Positions 1 through 12,691 of a DNA stretch of 64,000 bases are shown here, piece after piece. The translations under genes and the position numbers were made by a program. The notes under the pieces are model-generated. The model did not search any database. It was given only the letters and a program-made list of their open reading frames with translations, and was not told the DNA's origin. The number at the start of each line of letters is the position of its first letter. Within the stretch, counting starts at the first letter, position 1. This stretch comes from Clusia tigrina (Eukaryota > Arthropoda > Insecta > Diptera > Clusiidae), in contig OV050033.1 in NCBI GenBank assembly GCA_920105625.2, positions 89,778,280-89,842,279 of the forward strand, in the 5' to 3' direction.

Positions 1-588
1 ATAAAACTAGAAATGGCCCTAACTTCTATACGGTACGTCCTACACCTATCAAAGTTTGCAACATACAAATGCTTGTAACTTTTCACTGGAGCGTCATAAA
101 ACCTTGAAATTTTGTAACAATAAAGTACTCGAGCCTCTTGTCAATTTAAGCTATCGCTCAAAGCTATGCGACCCTTGAGTGCCAAGACAAACACTGATAA
201 AACTTCAAATGGCCCTAACTTCTATACGGTACGTCCTACACCTATCAAAGTTTGCAACATACAAATGCTTGTAACTTTTTACTGGAGCATCATAAAACCT
301 TGAAATTTTGTAACAATAAAGTACTCGAGCCTCTGGTTAATTTAAGTTATCGCTTAAAGCTATGCTACCCTTGAGTCCCAAATCAAACACTGATAAAACT
401 TCAAATGGCCCTAACTTCTATACGGTACGTCCCACACCTATCAAAGTTTGCAACATACAAATGCTTGTAACTTTTTACTGGAGCGTCATAAAACCTTGAA
501 ATTTTGAAACAATAAAGTACTCGAGCCTCTTGTCAATTTAAGCTATCGCTCAAAGCTATGCTACCCTTGAGTCCCAAATCAAACACTG

Positions 589-1372
589 ATAAAACTTCAA
601 ATGGCCCTTACTTCTATACGGTACGTCCTACACCTATCAAAGTTTGCAACATACAAATGCTTGTAACTTTTTACTGGAGCGTCATAAAACCTTGAAATTT
701 TGAAACAATAAAGTACTCGAGCCTCTTGTCAATTTAAGCTATCGCTCAAAGCTATGCTACCCTTGAGTCCCAAATCAAACACTGATAAAACTTCAAATGG
801 CCCTTACTACTATACGGTACGTCCTACACCTATCAAAGTTTGCAACATACAAATGCTTGTAACTTTTTAATGGAGCGTCATAAAACCTTGAAATTTTGAA
901 ACAATAAAGTACTCGAGCCTCTTGTCAATTTAAGCTATCGCTCAAAGCTATGCTACCCTTGAGTCCCAAATCAAACACTGATAAAGCTTCAAATGGCCCT
1001 AACTTCAATACGGTACGTCCTACACCTATCAAAGTTTGCAACATACAAATGCTAGTAACTTTTTACTGGAGCGTCATAAAACCTTGAAATTTTGTAACAA
1101 TAAAGTACTCGAGCCTCTTGTCAATTTAAGCTATTGCTCAAAGCCATGCTACCCTTGAGTCCCAAATCAAATACTGATAAAACTTCAAATGGCTCTAACT
1201 TCAATACGGTACGACCTACACCTATCAAAGTTTGCAACATACAAATGCTTGTAACTTTTTACTGGAGCGTCATAAAACCTTGAAATTTTGTAACAATAAA
1301 GTACTCGAGCCTCTGGTTAATTTAAGTTATCGCTGAAAGCTACGCTACCCTTGAGTCCCAAATCAAACACTG
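589..1372. repeat. 4-monomer sub-HOR, copy 1 (784 bp)
   Basis: Four types in order: CCCTTACTTC; CCCTTACTAC with TTAATGGAGC; ATAAAGCTTC with TTCAATACGG and GCTAGTAAC; and GGCTCTAAC with GTACGACC. The order recurs directly downstream. Similarity fades in the last half monomer, where this copy has CTGGTTAATTTAAG. Confidence 0.85.
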
Positions 1373-2156
1373 ATAAAACTTCAAATGGCCCTTACTTCTA
1401 TACGGTACGTCCTACACCTATCAAAGTTTGCAACATACAAATGCTTGTAACTTTTTACTGGAGCGTCATAAAACCTTGAAAATTTGTAACAATAAAGTAC
1501 TCGAGCCTCTTGTCAATTTAAGCTATCGCTCAAAGCTATGCTACCCTTGAGTCCCAAATCAAACACTGATAAAACTTCAAATGGCCCTTACTACTATACG
1601 GTACGTCCTACACCTATCAAAGTTTGCAACATACAAATGCTTGTAACTTTTTAATGGAGCGTCATAAAACCTTGAAATTTTGAAACAATAAAGTACTCGA
1701 GCCTCTTGTCAATTTAAGCTATCGCTCAAAGCTATGCTACCGTTGAGTCCCAAATCAAACACTGATAAAGCTTCAAATGGCCCTAACTTCAATACGGTAC
1801 GTCCTACACCTATCAAAGTTTGCAACATACAAATGCTAGTAACTTTTTACTGGAGCGTCATAAAACCTTGAAATTTTGTAACAATAAAGTACTCGAGCCT
1901 CTTGTCAATTTAAGCTATTGCTCAAAGCCATGCTACCCTTGAGTCCCAAATCAAATACTGATAAAACTTCAAATAGCTCTAACTTCTATACGGTACGACC
2001 TACACCTATCAAAGTTTGCAACATACAAATGCTTGTAACTTTTTACTGGAGCGTCATAAAACCTTGAAATTTTGTAACAATAAAGTACTCGAGCCTCTTG
2101 TCAATTTAAGCTATCGCTCAAGGCTATGCCACCCTTGAGTCCCAAATCAAACACTG
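1373..2156. repeat. 4-monomer sub-HOR, copy 2 (784 bp)
   Basis: Repeats the order of 589-1372 at exactly four monomers' offset. Its last two monomers recur at 28256 and 28452. Confidence 0.85.
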
Positions 2157-2352
2157 ATAAAACTTCAAATGGCCCTAACTTCTATACGGTACGTAATACA
2201 CCTATCAAAGTTTGCAACATACAAATGCTTGTAACTTTTTACTGGAGCGTCATAAAACCTTGAAATTTTGTAACAATAAACTCCTCGAGTCTCTTGTCAA
2301 TTTAAGCTATCGCTCAAAGCTATGCTACCCTTGAGTCCCAAATCAAACACTG

Positions 2353-2527
2353 ATAAAACTTCAAATGGCCCTAACTTCTATACGGTACGTCCTACACCTA
2401 TCAAAGTTTGCAACATACAAATGCTTGTAAAACCTTGAAATTATGTAACAATATAGTACTCGAGCCTCTTGTCAATTTAAGCTATCGCTCAAAGCTATGC
2501 TACCCTTGAGTTCCAAATCAAACACTG
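2353..2527. repeat. 175-bp S monomer (first of 29 complete copies)
   Basis: S monomers lack 21 bp between GCTTGTAA and AACCTTG, and carry a linked substitution giving GAAATTATG. The deletion lies between two TAA trinucleotides, as expected of slippage or microhomology joining. Other starts: 4318, 5499, 7268, 9429, 11537, 16368, 18846, 24623, 27689, 28844, 31397, 33336, 36409, 37956, 38719, 40658, 43728, 45275, 47018, 48761, 49916, 51661, 52424, 53579, 54734, 58631, 59590, 62901; a partial copy starts at 63860. In 27 of the 29 an A-type monomer (ATAAAACTAG) follows directly; the exceptions are 24623 and 27689. Shared markers mean one origin and later spread with the HOR. Confidence 0.95.
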
Positions 2528-4492
2528 ATAAAACTAGAAATGGCCCTAACTTCTATACGGTACGTCCTACACCTATCAAAGTTTGCAACATACAAATGCT
2601 TGTAACTTTTCACTGGAGCGTCATAAAACCTTGAAATTTTGTAACAATAAAGTACTCGAGCCTCTTGTCAATTTAAGCTATCGCTCAAAGCTATGCGACC
2701 CTTGAGTCCCAAGACAAACACTGATAAAACTTCAAATGGCCCTAACTTCTATACGGTACGTCCTACACCTATCAAAGTTTGCAACATACAAATGCTTGTA
2801 ACTTTTTACTGGAGCATCATAAAACCTTGAAATTTTGTAACAATAAAGTACTCGAGCCTCTGGTTAATTTAAGTTATCGCTGAAAGCTATGCTACCCTTG
2901 AGTCCCAAATCAAACACTGATAAAACTTCAAATGGCCCTAACTTCTATACGGTACGTCCCACACCTATCAAAGTTTGCAACATACAAATGCTTGTAACTT
3001 TTTACTGGAGCGTCATAAAACCTTGAAATTTTCAAACAATAAAGTACTCGAGCCTGTTATCAATTTAAGCTATCGCTCAAAGCTATGCTACCCTTGAGTC
3101 CCAAATCAAACACTGATAAAACTTCAAATGGCCCTTACTTCTATACGGTACGTCCTACACCTATCAAAGTTTGCAACATACAAATGCTTGTAACTTTTTA
3201 CTGGAGCGTCATAAAACCTTGAAATTTTGTAACAATAAAGTACTCGAGCCTCTTCTCAATTTAAGCTATCGCTCAAAGCTATCAATTTAAGCTATCGCTC
3301 AAAGCTATGCTACCCTTGAGTCCCAAATCAAACACTGATAAAACTTCAAATGGCCCTTACAACTATACGGTACGTCCTACACCTATCAAAGTTTGCAACA
3401 TACAAATGCTTGTAACTTTTTAATGGAGCGTCATAAAACCTTGAAATTTTGAAACAATAAAGTACTCGAGCCTCTTGTCAATTTAAGCTATCGCTCAAAG
3501 CTATGCTACCCTTGAGTCCCAAATCAAACACTGATAAAACTTCAAATGGCCCTAACTTCTAGACGGTACGTCCTACACCTATCAAAGTTTGCAACATACA
3601 AATGCTTGTAACTTTTTACTGGAGCGTCATAAAACCTTGAAATTTTGAAACAATAAAGTAATCGAGCCTCTTGTCAATTTAAGCTATCGCTCAAAGGTAT
3701 GCTACCCTTGAGACCCAAATCAAACACTGATAAAACTTCAAATGGCCCTAACTTCTGTACGGTACGTCCTACACCTATCAAAGTTTGCAACATACAAATC
3801 TTTGTAACTTTTTACTGGAGCGTCATAAAACCTTGAAATTTTGTAACAATAAAGTACTCGAGCCTCTTGTCAATTTAAGCTATCGCTCAAAGCTAAGCTA
3901 CCCTCGAGTTCCAAATCAAACACTGATAAAACTTCAAATGGCCCTAACTTCTATACGGTACGTCCTACACCTATCAATGTTTGCAACATACAAATGCTGG
4001 TAACTTTTTATTGTAGCGTCATAAAACCTTGAAATTTTGTATCAATAAAGTACTCGAGCCTCTTGTCAATTTAAGCTATCGCTCAAAGCTATGCTACATT
4101 TGAGTCCCAAAACAAACACTGATAAAACTTCAAATCGCCCTAACTTCTATACGGTTGGTCCTACACCTATCAAAGTTTACAACATACAAATGCTAGTAAC
4201 TTTTTACTGGAGCGTCATAAAACCTTGAAATTTTGTAACAATAAAGTCCTCGAGTCTCTTGTCAATTTAAGCTATCGCTCAAAGCTATGCTACCCTTGAG
4301 TCCCAAATCAAACACTGATAAAACTTCAAATGGCCCTAACTTCTATACGGTACGTCCTACACCTATCAAAGTTTGCAACATACAAATGCTTGTAAAACCT
4401 TGAAATTATGTAACAATATAGTACTCGAGCCTCTTGTCAATTTAAGGTATCGCTCAAAGCTATGCTACCCTTGAGTTCCAAATCAAACACTG
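2528..4492. repeat. HOR block, 10 monomers (1965 bp)
   Basis: Order of types: A; CTGGTTAA; GTCCCACACC with TTTTCAAAC; 222-bp; TACTAC with TTAATGG; CTAGACGG with AAAGGTATG; AAATCTTTG with AAGCTAAGC; TCAATGTTTGC with ATTGTAGCG and TACATTTGAG; AATCGCC with CGGTTGGTCC; S. This is the clearest statement of the region I HOR. Confidence 0.92.
3116..3337. repeat. 222-bp monomer with 26-bp internal duplication
   Basis: A 26-bp piece from TCAATTTAAG to AAAGCTA is present twice in tandem just before the GCTACCC landmark. All five copies of this variant sit in region I or its displaced copy in region III, so one slippage event is likely. Confidence 0.95.
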
Positions 4493-5673
4493 ATAAAACT
4501 AGAAATGGCCCTAACTTCTATACGGTACGTCCTACACCTATCAAAGTTTGCAACATACAAATGCTTGTAACTTTTCACTGGAGCGTCATAAAACCTTGAA
4601 ATTTTGTAACAATAAAGTACTCGAGCCTCTTGTCAATTTAAGCTATCGCTCAAAGCTATGCGACCCTTGAGTCCCAAGACAAACACTGATAAAACTTCAA
4701 ATGGCCCTAACTTCTATACGGTACGTCCTACACCTATCAAAGTTTGCAACATACAAATGCTTGTAACTTTTTACTGGAGCATCATAAGACCTTGAAATTT
4801 TGTAACAATAAAGTACTCGAGCCTCTGGTTAATTTAAGTTATCGCTGAAAGCTATGCTACCCTTGAGTCCCAAATCAAACACTGATAAAACTTCAAATGG
4901 CCCTAACTTCTATACGGTACGTCCCACACCTATCAAAGTTTGCAACATACAAATGCTTGTAACTTTTTACTGGAGCGTCATAAAACCTTGAAATTTTCAA
5001 ACAATAAAGTACTCGAGCCTCTTGTCAATTTAAGCTATCGCTCAAAGCTATGCTACCCTTGAGTCCCAAATCAAACACTGATAAAACTTCAAATGGCCCT
5101 TCCTTCTATACGGTACGTCCTACACCTATCAAAGTTTGCAACATACAAATGCTTGTAACTTTTTACTGGAGCGTCATAAAACCTTGAAATTTTGTAACAA
5201 TAAAGTACTCGAGCCTCTTCTCAATTTAAGCTATCGCTCAAAGCTATCAATTTAAGCTATCGCTCAAAGCTATGCTACCCTTGAGTCCCAAATCAAACAC
5301 TGATAAAACTTCAAATGGCCCTAACTTCTATACGGTACGTAATACACCTATCAAAGTTTGCAACATACAAATGCTTGTAACTTTTTACTGGAGCGTCATA
5401 AAACCTTGAAATTTTGTAACAATAAAGTCCTCGAGTCTCTTGTCAATTTAAGCTATCGCTCAAAGCTATGCTACCCTTGAGTCCCAAATCAAACACTGAT
5501 AAAACTTCAAATGGCCCTAACTTCTATACGGTACGTCCTACACCTATCAAAGTTTGCAACATACAAATGCTTGTAAAACCTTGAAATTATGTAACAATAT
5601 AGTACTCGAGCCTCTTGTCAATTTAAGCTATCGGTCAAAGCTATGCTACCCTTGAGTTCCAAATCAAACACTG
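4493..5673. repeat. HOR block, 6 monomers (1181 bp)
   Basis: Shortened version of the 10-mer: A, CTGGTTAA, GTCCCACACC and 222-bp types, then a GTAATACACC/GTCCTCGAGTCTC monomer and S. The middle types are missing, as expected from unequal exchange. Confidence 0.9.
5081..5302. repeat. 222-bp monomer with 26-bp internal duplication
   Basis: Same tandem 26-bp duplication as 3116-3337, here in a 6-mer block. Confidence 0.95.
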
Positions 5674-7442
5674 ATAAAACTAGAAATGGCCCTAACTTCT
5701 ATACGGTACGTCCTACACCTATCAAAGTTTGCAACATACAAATGCTTGTAACTTTTCACTGGAGCGTCATAAAACCTTGAAATTTTGTAACAATAAAGTA
5801 CTCGAGCCTCTTGTCAATTTAAGCTATCGCTCAAAGTTATGCGACCCTTGAGTCCCAAGACAAACACTGATAAAACTTCAAATGGCCCTAACTTCTATAC
5901 GGTACGTACTACACCTATCAAAGTTTGCAACATACAAATGCTTGTAACTTTTTACTGGAGCATCATAAAACCTTGAAATTTTGTAACAATAAAGTACTCG
6001 AGCCTCTGGTTAATTTAAGCTATCGCTCAAAACTATGCTACCCTTGAGTCCCAAATCAAACACTGATAAAACTTCAAATGGCCCTTACTTCTATACGGTA
6101 CGTCCTACACCTATCAAAGTTTGCAACATACAAATGCTTGTAACTTTTTACTGGAGCGTCATAAAACCTTGAAATTTTCAAACAATAAAGTACTCGAGCC
6201 TCTTATCAATTTAAGCTATCGCTCAAAGCTATCAATTAAAGCTATCGCTCAAAGCTATGCTACCCTTGAGTCCCAAATCAAACACTGATAAAACTTCAAA
6301 TGGCACTTACTACTATACGGTACGTCCTACACCTATCAAAGTTTGCAACATACAAATGCTTGTAACTTTTTAATGGAGCGTCATAAAACCTTGAAATTTT
6401 GAAACAATAAAGTGCTCGAGCCTCTTGTCAATTTAAGCTATCGCTCAAAGCTATGCTACCCTTGAGTCCCAAATCAAACACTGATAAAACTTCAAATGGC
6501 CCTAACTTCTAGACGGTACGTCCTACACCTATCAAAGTTTGCAACATACAAATGCTTGTAACTTTTTACTGGAGCGTCATAAAACCTTGAAATTTTGAAA
6601 CAATAAAGTACTCGAGCCTCTTGTCAATTTAAGCTATCGCTCAAAGGTATGCTACCCTTGAGACCCAAATCAAACACTGATAAAACTTCAAATGGCCCTA
6701 ACTTCTGTACGGTACGTCCTACACCTATCAAAGTTTGCAACATACAAATCTTTGTAACTTTTTACTGGAGCGTCATAAAACCTTGAAATTTTGTAACAAT
6801 AAAGTACTTGAGCCTCTTGTCAATTTAAGCTATCGCTCAAAGCTAAGCTACCCTCGAGTTCCAAATCAAACACTGATAAAACTTCAAATGGCCCTAACTT
6901 CTATACGGTACGTCCTACACCTATCAATGTTTGCAACATACAAATGCTGGTAACTTTTTATTGTAGCGTCATAAAACCTTGAAATTTTGTATCAATAAAG
7001 TACTCGAGCCTCTTGTCAATTTAAGCTATCGCTCAAAGCTATGCTACATTTGAGTCCCAAAACAAACACTGATAAAACTTCAAATCGCCCTAACTTCTAT
7101 ACGGTTGGTCCTACACCTATCAAAGTTTACAACATACAAATGCTAGTAACTTTTTACTGGAGCGTCATAAAACCTTGAAATTTTGTAACAATAAAGTCCT
7201 CGAGTCTCTTGTCAATTTAAGCTATCGCTCAAAGCTATGCTACCCTTGAGTCCCAAATCAAACACTGATAAAACTTCAAATGGCCCTAACTTCTATACGG
7301 TACGTCCTACACCTATCAAAGTTTGCAACATACAAATGCTTGTAAAACCTTGAAATTATGTAACAATATAGTACTCGAGCCTCTTGTCAATTTAAGGTAT
7401 CGCTCAAAGCTATGCTACCCTTGAGTTCCAAATCAAACACTG
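5674..7442. repeat. HOR block, 9 monomers (1769 bp)
   Basis: Like 2528-4492 but lacking the GTCCCACACC monomer, whose TTTTCAAAC end appears fused into the 222-bp monomer at 6066. The rest, from 6288 on, is colinear with 3338-4492 at an offset of 2950 bp. Confidence 0.9.
6066..6287. repeat. 222-bp monomer with 26-bp internal duplication
   Basis: Same duplication, with one substitution in the second copy (CAATTAAAG for CAATTTAAG). The TTTTCAAACAAT and CTTATCAATTT variants suggest that its 5' part derives from the neighbouring monomer type of the other blocks. Confidence 0.94.
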
Positions 7443-9603
7443 ATAAAACTAGAAATGGCCCTAACTTCTATACGGTACGTCCTACACCTATCAAAGTTGG
7501 CAACATACAAATGCTTGTAACTTTTCACTGGAGCGTCATAAAACCTTGAAATTTTGTAACAATAAAGTACTCGAGCCTCTTGTCAATTTAAGCTATCGCT
7601 CAAAGCTATGCGACCCTTGAGTCCCAAGACAAACACTGATAAAACTTCAAATGGCCCTAACTTCTATACGGTACGTCCTACACTTATCAAAGTTTGCAAC
7701 ATACAAATGCTTGTAACTTTTTACTGGAGCATCATAAAACCTTGAAATTTTGTAACAATAAAGTACTCGAGCCTCTGGTTAATTTAAGTTATCGCTGAAA
7801 GCTATGCTACCCTTGAGTCCCAAATCAAACACTGATAAAACTTCAAATGGCCCTAACTTCTATACGGTACGTCCCACACCTATCAAAGTTTGCAACATAC
7901 AAATGCTTGTAACTTTTTACTGGAGCGTCATAAAACCTTGAAATTTTCAAACAATAAAGTACTCGAGCCTCTTGTCAATTTAAGCTATCGCTCAAAGCTA
8001 TGCTACCCTTGAGTCCCAAATCAAACACTGATAAAACTTCAAATGGCCCTTACTTCTATACGGTACGTCCTACACCTATCAAAGTTTGCAACATACAAAT
8101 GCTTGTAACTTTTTACTGGAGCGTCATAAAACCTTGAAATTTTGTAACAATAAAGTACTCGAGCCTCTTCTCAATTTAAGCTATCGCTCAAAGCTATCAG
8201 TTTAAGCTATCGCTCAAAGCTATGCTACCCTTGGGTCCCAAATCAAACACTGATAAAACTTCAAATGGCCCTTACTACTATACGGTACGTCCTACACCTA
8301 TCAAAGTTTGCAACATACAAATGCTTGTAACTTTTTAATGGAGCGTCATAAAACCTTGAAATTTTGAAACAATAAAGTACTCGAGCCTCTTGTCAATTTA
8401 AGCTATCGCTCAAAGCTATGCTACCCTTGAGTCCCAAATCAAACACTGATAAAACTTCAAATGGCCCTAACTTCTAGACGGTACGTCCTACACCTATCAA
8501 AGTGTGCAACATACAAATGCTTGTAAATTTTAACTGGAGCGTCATAAAACCTTGAAATTTTGAAACAATAAAGTACTCGAGCCTCTTGTCAATTTAAGCT
8601 ATCGCTCAAAGGTATGCTACCCTTGAGACCCAAATCAAACACTGATAAAACTTCAAATGGCCCTAACTTCTGTACGGTACGTCCTACACCTATCAAAGTT
8701 TGCAACATACAAATCTTTGTAACTTTTTACTGGAGCGTCATAAAACCTTGAAATTTTGTAACAATAAAGTACTCGAGCCTCTTGTCAATTTAAGCTATCG
8801 CTCAAAGCTAAGCTACCCTCGAGTTCCAAATCAAACACTGATAAAACTTCAAATGGCCCTAACTTCTGTACGGTACGTCCTACACCTATCAATGTTTGCA
8901 ACATACAAATGCTGGTAACTTTTTATTGTAGCGTCATAAAACCTTGAAATTTTGTATCAATAAAGTACTCGAGCCTCTTGTCAATTTAAGCTATCGCTCA
9001 AAGCTATGCAACATTTGAGTCCCAAAACAAACACTGATAAAACTTCAAATCGCCCTAACTTCTATACGGTTGGTCCTACACCTATCAAAGTTTACAACAT
9101 ACAAATGCTAGTAACTTTTTACTGGAGCGTCATAAAACCTTGAAATTTTGTAACAATAAAGTACTCGAGCCTCTTGTCAATTTAAGCTATCGCTCAAAGC
9201 TATACTATCCTTGAGTCCCATATCAAACATAGATAAAACTTCAAATGGCCGTAACTTCTATACGGTACGTCCTACACCTATCAAAGTTTGCAACATACAA
9301 ATGCTTGTAAATTTTTACTGGAGCATCATAAAACCTTGAAATTTTGTAAAAACAAAGTACTCGAGCCTCTTGTCAATTTAAGCTATCGCTCAAAGCTATG
9401 CTACCCTTGAGTCCCAAATCAAACACTGATAAAACTTCAAATGGCCCTAACTTCTATACGGTACGTCCTACACCTATCAAAGTTTGCAACATACAAATGC
9501 TTGTAAAACCTTGAAATTATGTAACAATAAAGTACTCGAGCCTCTTGTCAATTTAAGCTATCGCTCAAAGCTATGCTACCCTTGAGTTCCAAATCAAACA
9601 CTG
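7443..9603. repeat. HOR block, 11 monomers (2161 bp)
   Basis: Colinear with 2528-4492 through the CGGTTGGTCC monomer, then an extra type with TACTATCC/CATAGATAAAAC and GTAAATTTTTAC/GCATCAT, then S. The last block of region I. Confidence 0.9.
8031..8252. repeat. 222-bp monomer with 26-bp internal duplication
   Basis: Same duplication, with CTATCAGTTTAAG at its junction and a private TTGGGTCCC. Confidence 0.94.
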
Positions 9604-10387
9604 ATAAAACTAGAAATGGCCCTAACTTCTATACGGTACGTCCTACACCTATCAAAGTTTGCAACATACAAATGCTTGTAACTTTTCACTGGAGCGTCAT
9701 AAAACCTTGAAATTTTGTAACAATAAAGTACTCGAGCCTCTTGTCAATTTAAGCTATCGCTCAAAGCTATGCGACCCTTGAGTCCCAATACAAACACTGA
9801 TAAAACTTCAAATGGCCCTAACTTCTATACGGTACGTCCTACACCTATCAAAGTTTGCAACATACAAATGCTTGTAACTTTTTACTGGAGCATCATAAAA
9901 CCTTGAAATTTTGTAACAATAAAGTACTCGAGCCTCTGGTTAATTTAAGTTATCGCTCAAAGCTATGCTACCCTTGAGTCCCAAATCAAACACTGATAAA
10001 ACTTCAAATGGCCCTTACTTCTATACGGTACGTCCTACACCTATCAAAGTTTGCAACATACAAATGCTTGTAACTTTTTACTGGAGCGTCATAAAACCTT
10101 GAAATTTTGTAACAATAAAGTACTCGAGCCTCTTCTCAATTTAAGCTATCGCTCAAAGCTATGCTACCCTTGAGTCCCAAATCAAACACTGATAAAACTT
10201 CAAATGGCCCTTACTACTATACGGTACGTCCTACACCTATCAAAGTTTGCAACATACAAATGCTTGTAACTTTTTAATGGAGCGTCATAAAACCTTGAAA
10301 TTTTGAAACAATAAAGTACTCGAGCCTCTTGTCAATTTAAGCTATAGCTCAACGCTATGCTACACTTGAGTCCCAAATCAAACACTG

Positions 10388-10574
10388 ATAAAACTTCAAA
10401 TGGCCATAACTTCTATACGGTACGTCCTACACCTAGCAAAGTTTGCAACATACAAATGCTTGTATGGAGAGTCATAAAACCTTGGAATTTTGAAACAATA
10501 AAGTACTCGAGCCTCTTGTCAATTTAAGCTATCGCTCAAAGGTATGCTACCCTTGAGACCCAAATCAAACACTG
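10388..10574. repeat. 187-bp monomer, private 9-bp deletion
   Basis: It reads GCTTGTATGGAGAGTCAT, having lost nine bases of the T-rich stretch plus one substitution. It is unique in the window. The preceding TACACTTGAG and ATAGCTCAACGC changes are also private. Confidence 0.9.
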
Positions 10575-10752
10575 ATAAAACTTCAAATGGCCCTAACTTC
10601 TATACGGTACGTCCTACACCTATCAAAGTTTGCAACATACAAATCTTTGTAACTTTTTACTGGAGCGTCATAAAACCTTGAAATTTTGTAACAATAAAGT
10701 ACTCGAGCCTCTTGTCAATTTAAGCTACCCTCGAGTTCCAAATCAAACACTG
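10575..10752. repeat. 178-bp monomer with 18-bp deletion
   Basis: Eighteen bp are lost between two AAGCTA repeats in the CTCGAGTTCC monomer type. The longer parent type (for example 3741-3936) already has ATGCTA changed to AAGCTA, which creates the repeat used by the deletion. Confidence 0.93.
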
Positions 10753-12691
10753 ATAAAACTTCAAATGGCCCTAACTTCTATACGGTACGTCCTACACCTA
10801 TCAATGTTTGCAACATACAAATGCTGGTAACTTTTTATTGTAGCGTCATAAAACCTTGAAATTTTGTATCAATAAAGTACTCGAGCCTCTTGTCAATTTA
10901 AGCTATCGCTCAAAGATATGCTACCCTAGAGTCCCAAATCAAGTACTGATAAAACTTAAAATGGCCCTTACTTCTATACGGTACGTCCTACACCTATCAA
11001 AGTTTGCAACATACAAATCTTTGTAACTTTTTACTGGGGCGTCATAAAACCTTGAAATTTTGTAACAATAAAGTACTCGAGCCTCTTGTCAATTTAAACT
11101 ATCGCTCAAAGCTATGCTACATTTGAGTCCCAAAACAAACACTGATAAAACTTCAAATGGCCCTAACTTCTATACGGTTGGTCCTACACCTATCAAAGTT
11201 TACAACATACAAATGCTAGTAACTTTTTACTGGAGCGTCATAAAACCTTGAAATTTTGTAACAATAAAGTACTCGAGCCTCTTGTCAATTTAAGCTATCG
11301 CTCAAAGCTATACTATCCTTGAGTCCCAAATCAAACATAAATAAAACTTCAAATGGCCGTAACTTCTATACGGTACGTCCTACACCTATCAAAGTTTGCA
11401 ACATACAAATGCTTGTAAATTTTTACTGGAGCATCATAAAACCTTGAAATTTTGTAAAAACAAAGTACTCGAGCCTCTTGTCAATTTAAGCTATCGCTCA
11501 AAGCTATGCTACCCTTGAGTCCCAAATCAAACACTGATAAAACTTCAAATGGCCCTAACTTCTATACGGTACGTCCTACACCTATCAAAGTTTGCAACAT
11601 ACAAATGCTTGTAAAACCTTGAAATTATGTAACAATAAAGTACTCGAGCCTCTTGTCAATTTAAGCTATCGCTCAAAGCTATGCTACCCTTGAGTTCCAA
11701 ATCAAACACTGATAAAACTAGAAATGGCCCTAACTTCTATACGGTACGTCCTACACCTATCAAAGTTTGCAACATACAAATGCTTGTAACTTTTCACTGG
11801 AGCGTCATAAAACCTTGAAATTTTGTAACAATAAAGTACTCGAGCCTCTTGTCAATTTAAGCTATCGCTCAAAGCTATGCGACCCTTGAGTCCCAATACA
11901 AACACTGATAAAACTTCAAAAGGCCCTAACTTCTATACGGTACGTCCTACACCTATCAAAGTTTGCAACATACAAATGCTTGTAACTTTTTACTGGAGCA
12001 TCATAAAACCTTGAAATTTTGTAACAATAAAGTACTCGAGCCTCTGGTTAATTTAAGTTATCGCTCAAAGCTATGCTACCCTTGAGTCCCAAATCAAACA
12101 CTGATAAAACTTCAAATGGCCCTTACTTCTATACGGTACGTCCTACACCTATCAAAGTTTGCAACATACAAATGCTTGTAACTTTTTACTGGAGCGTCAT
12201 AAAACCTTGAAATTTTGTAACAATAAAGTACTCGAGCCTCTTCTCAATTTAAGCTATCGCTCAAAGCTATGCTACCCTTGAGTCCCAAATCAAACACTGA
12301 TAAAACTTCAAATGGCCCTTACTACTATACGGTACGTCCTACACCTATCAAAGTTTGCAACATACAAATGCTTGTAACTTTTTAATGGAGCGTCATAAAA
12401 CCTTGAAATTTTGAAACAATAAAGTACTCGAGCCTCTTGTCAATTTAAGCTATCGCTCAAAGCTATGCTACCCTTGAGTCCCAAATCAAACACTGATAAA
12501 ACTTCAAATGGCCCTAACTTCTATACGGTACGTCCTACACCTATCAAAGTTTGCAACATACAAATGCTTGTAACTTTTTACTGGAGCGTCATAAAACCTT
12601 GGAATTTTGAAACAATAAAGTACTCGAGCCTCTTGTCAATTTAAGCTATCGCTCAAAGGTATGCTACCCTAGAGACCCAAATCAAACACTG

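Larger units (their letters stand above)
1..2527. repeat. HOR block, 13 monomers
   Basis: Opens with an A monomer (its S partner lies outside the window) and closes with S at 2353. Twelve 196-mers plus one 175-mer. The middle is an internal tandem 4-mer (589-1372 and 1373-2156). Confidence 0.9.
1765..4240. repeat. Source or sister segment of a displaced duplication
   Basis: Matches 28256-30731 at a constant 26,491-bp offset, including the ATAAAGCTTC monomer, the GTAATACACC monomer, S, A, the 222-bp monomer and the AATCGCC monomer. Colinearity is lost where this copy has GTCCTCGAGTC and the other GTACTCGAGCC. Confidence 0.88.
9604..11711. repeat. HOR block, 11 monomers (2108 bp)
   Basis: Contains the 187-bp (10388) and 178-bp (10575) monomers and S at 11537, and no 222-bp monomer. 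It also introduces a type with CTAGAGTCCC, AAGTACTGATAAAAC and ACTGGGGCG. Confidence 0.9.

Noticed and set aside
3785..4003. Recurrent open frame of 60-72 codons on the + strand (also at 6735, 8700, 10630, 12747, 21771, 23699, 36639, 43958, 47248, 50146, 56139, 60996 and others)
   Set aside because: It starts at TTG in the copies checked, spans just over one monomer and recurs only because the repeat does. The 196-bp unit shifts frame at each boundary, and lengths change freely with indels. No domain, codon pattern or upstream signal supports a gene.
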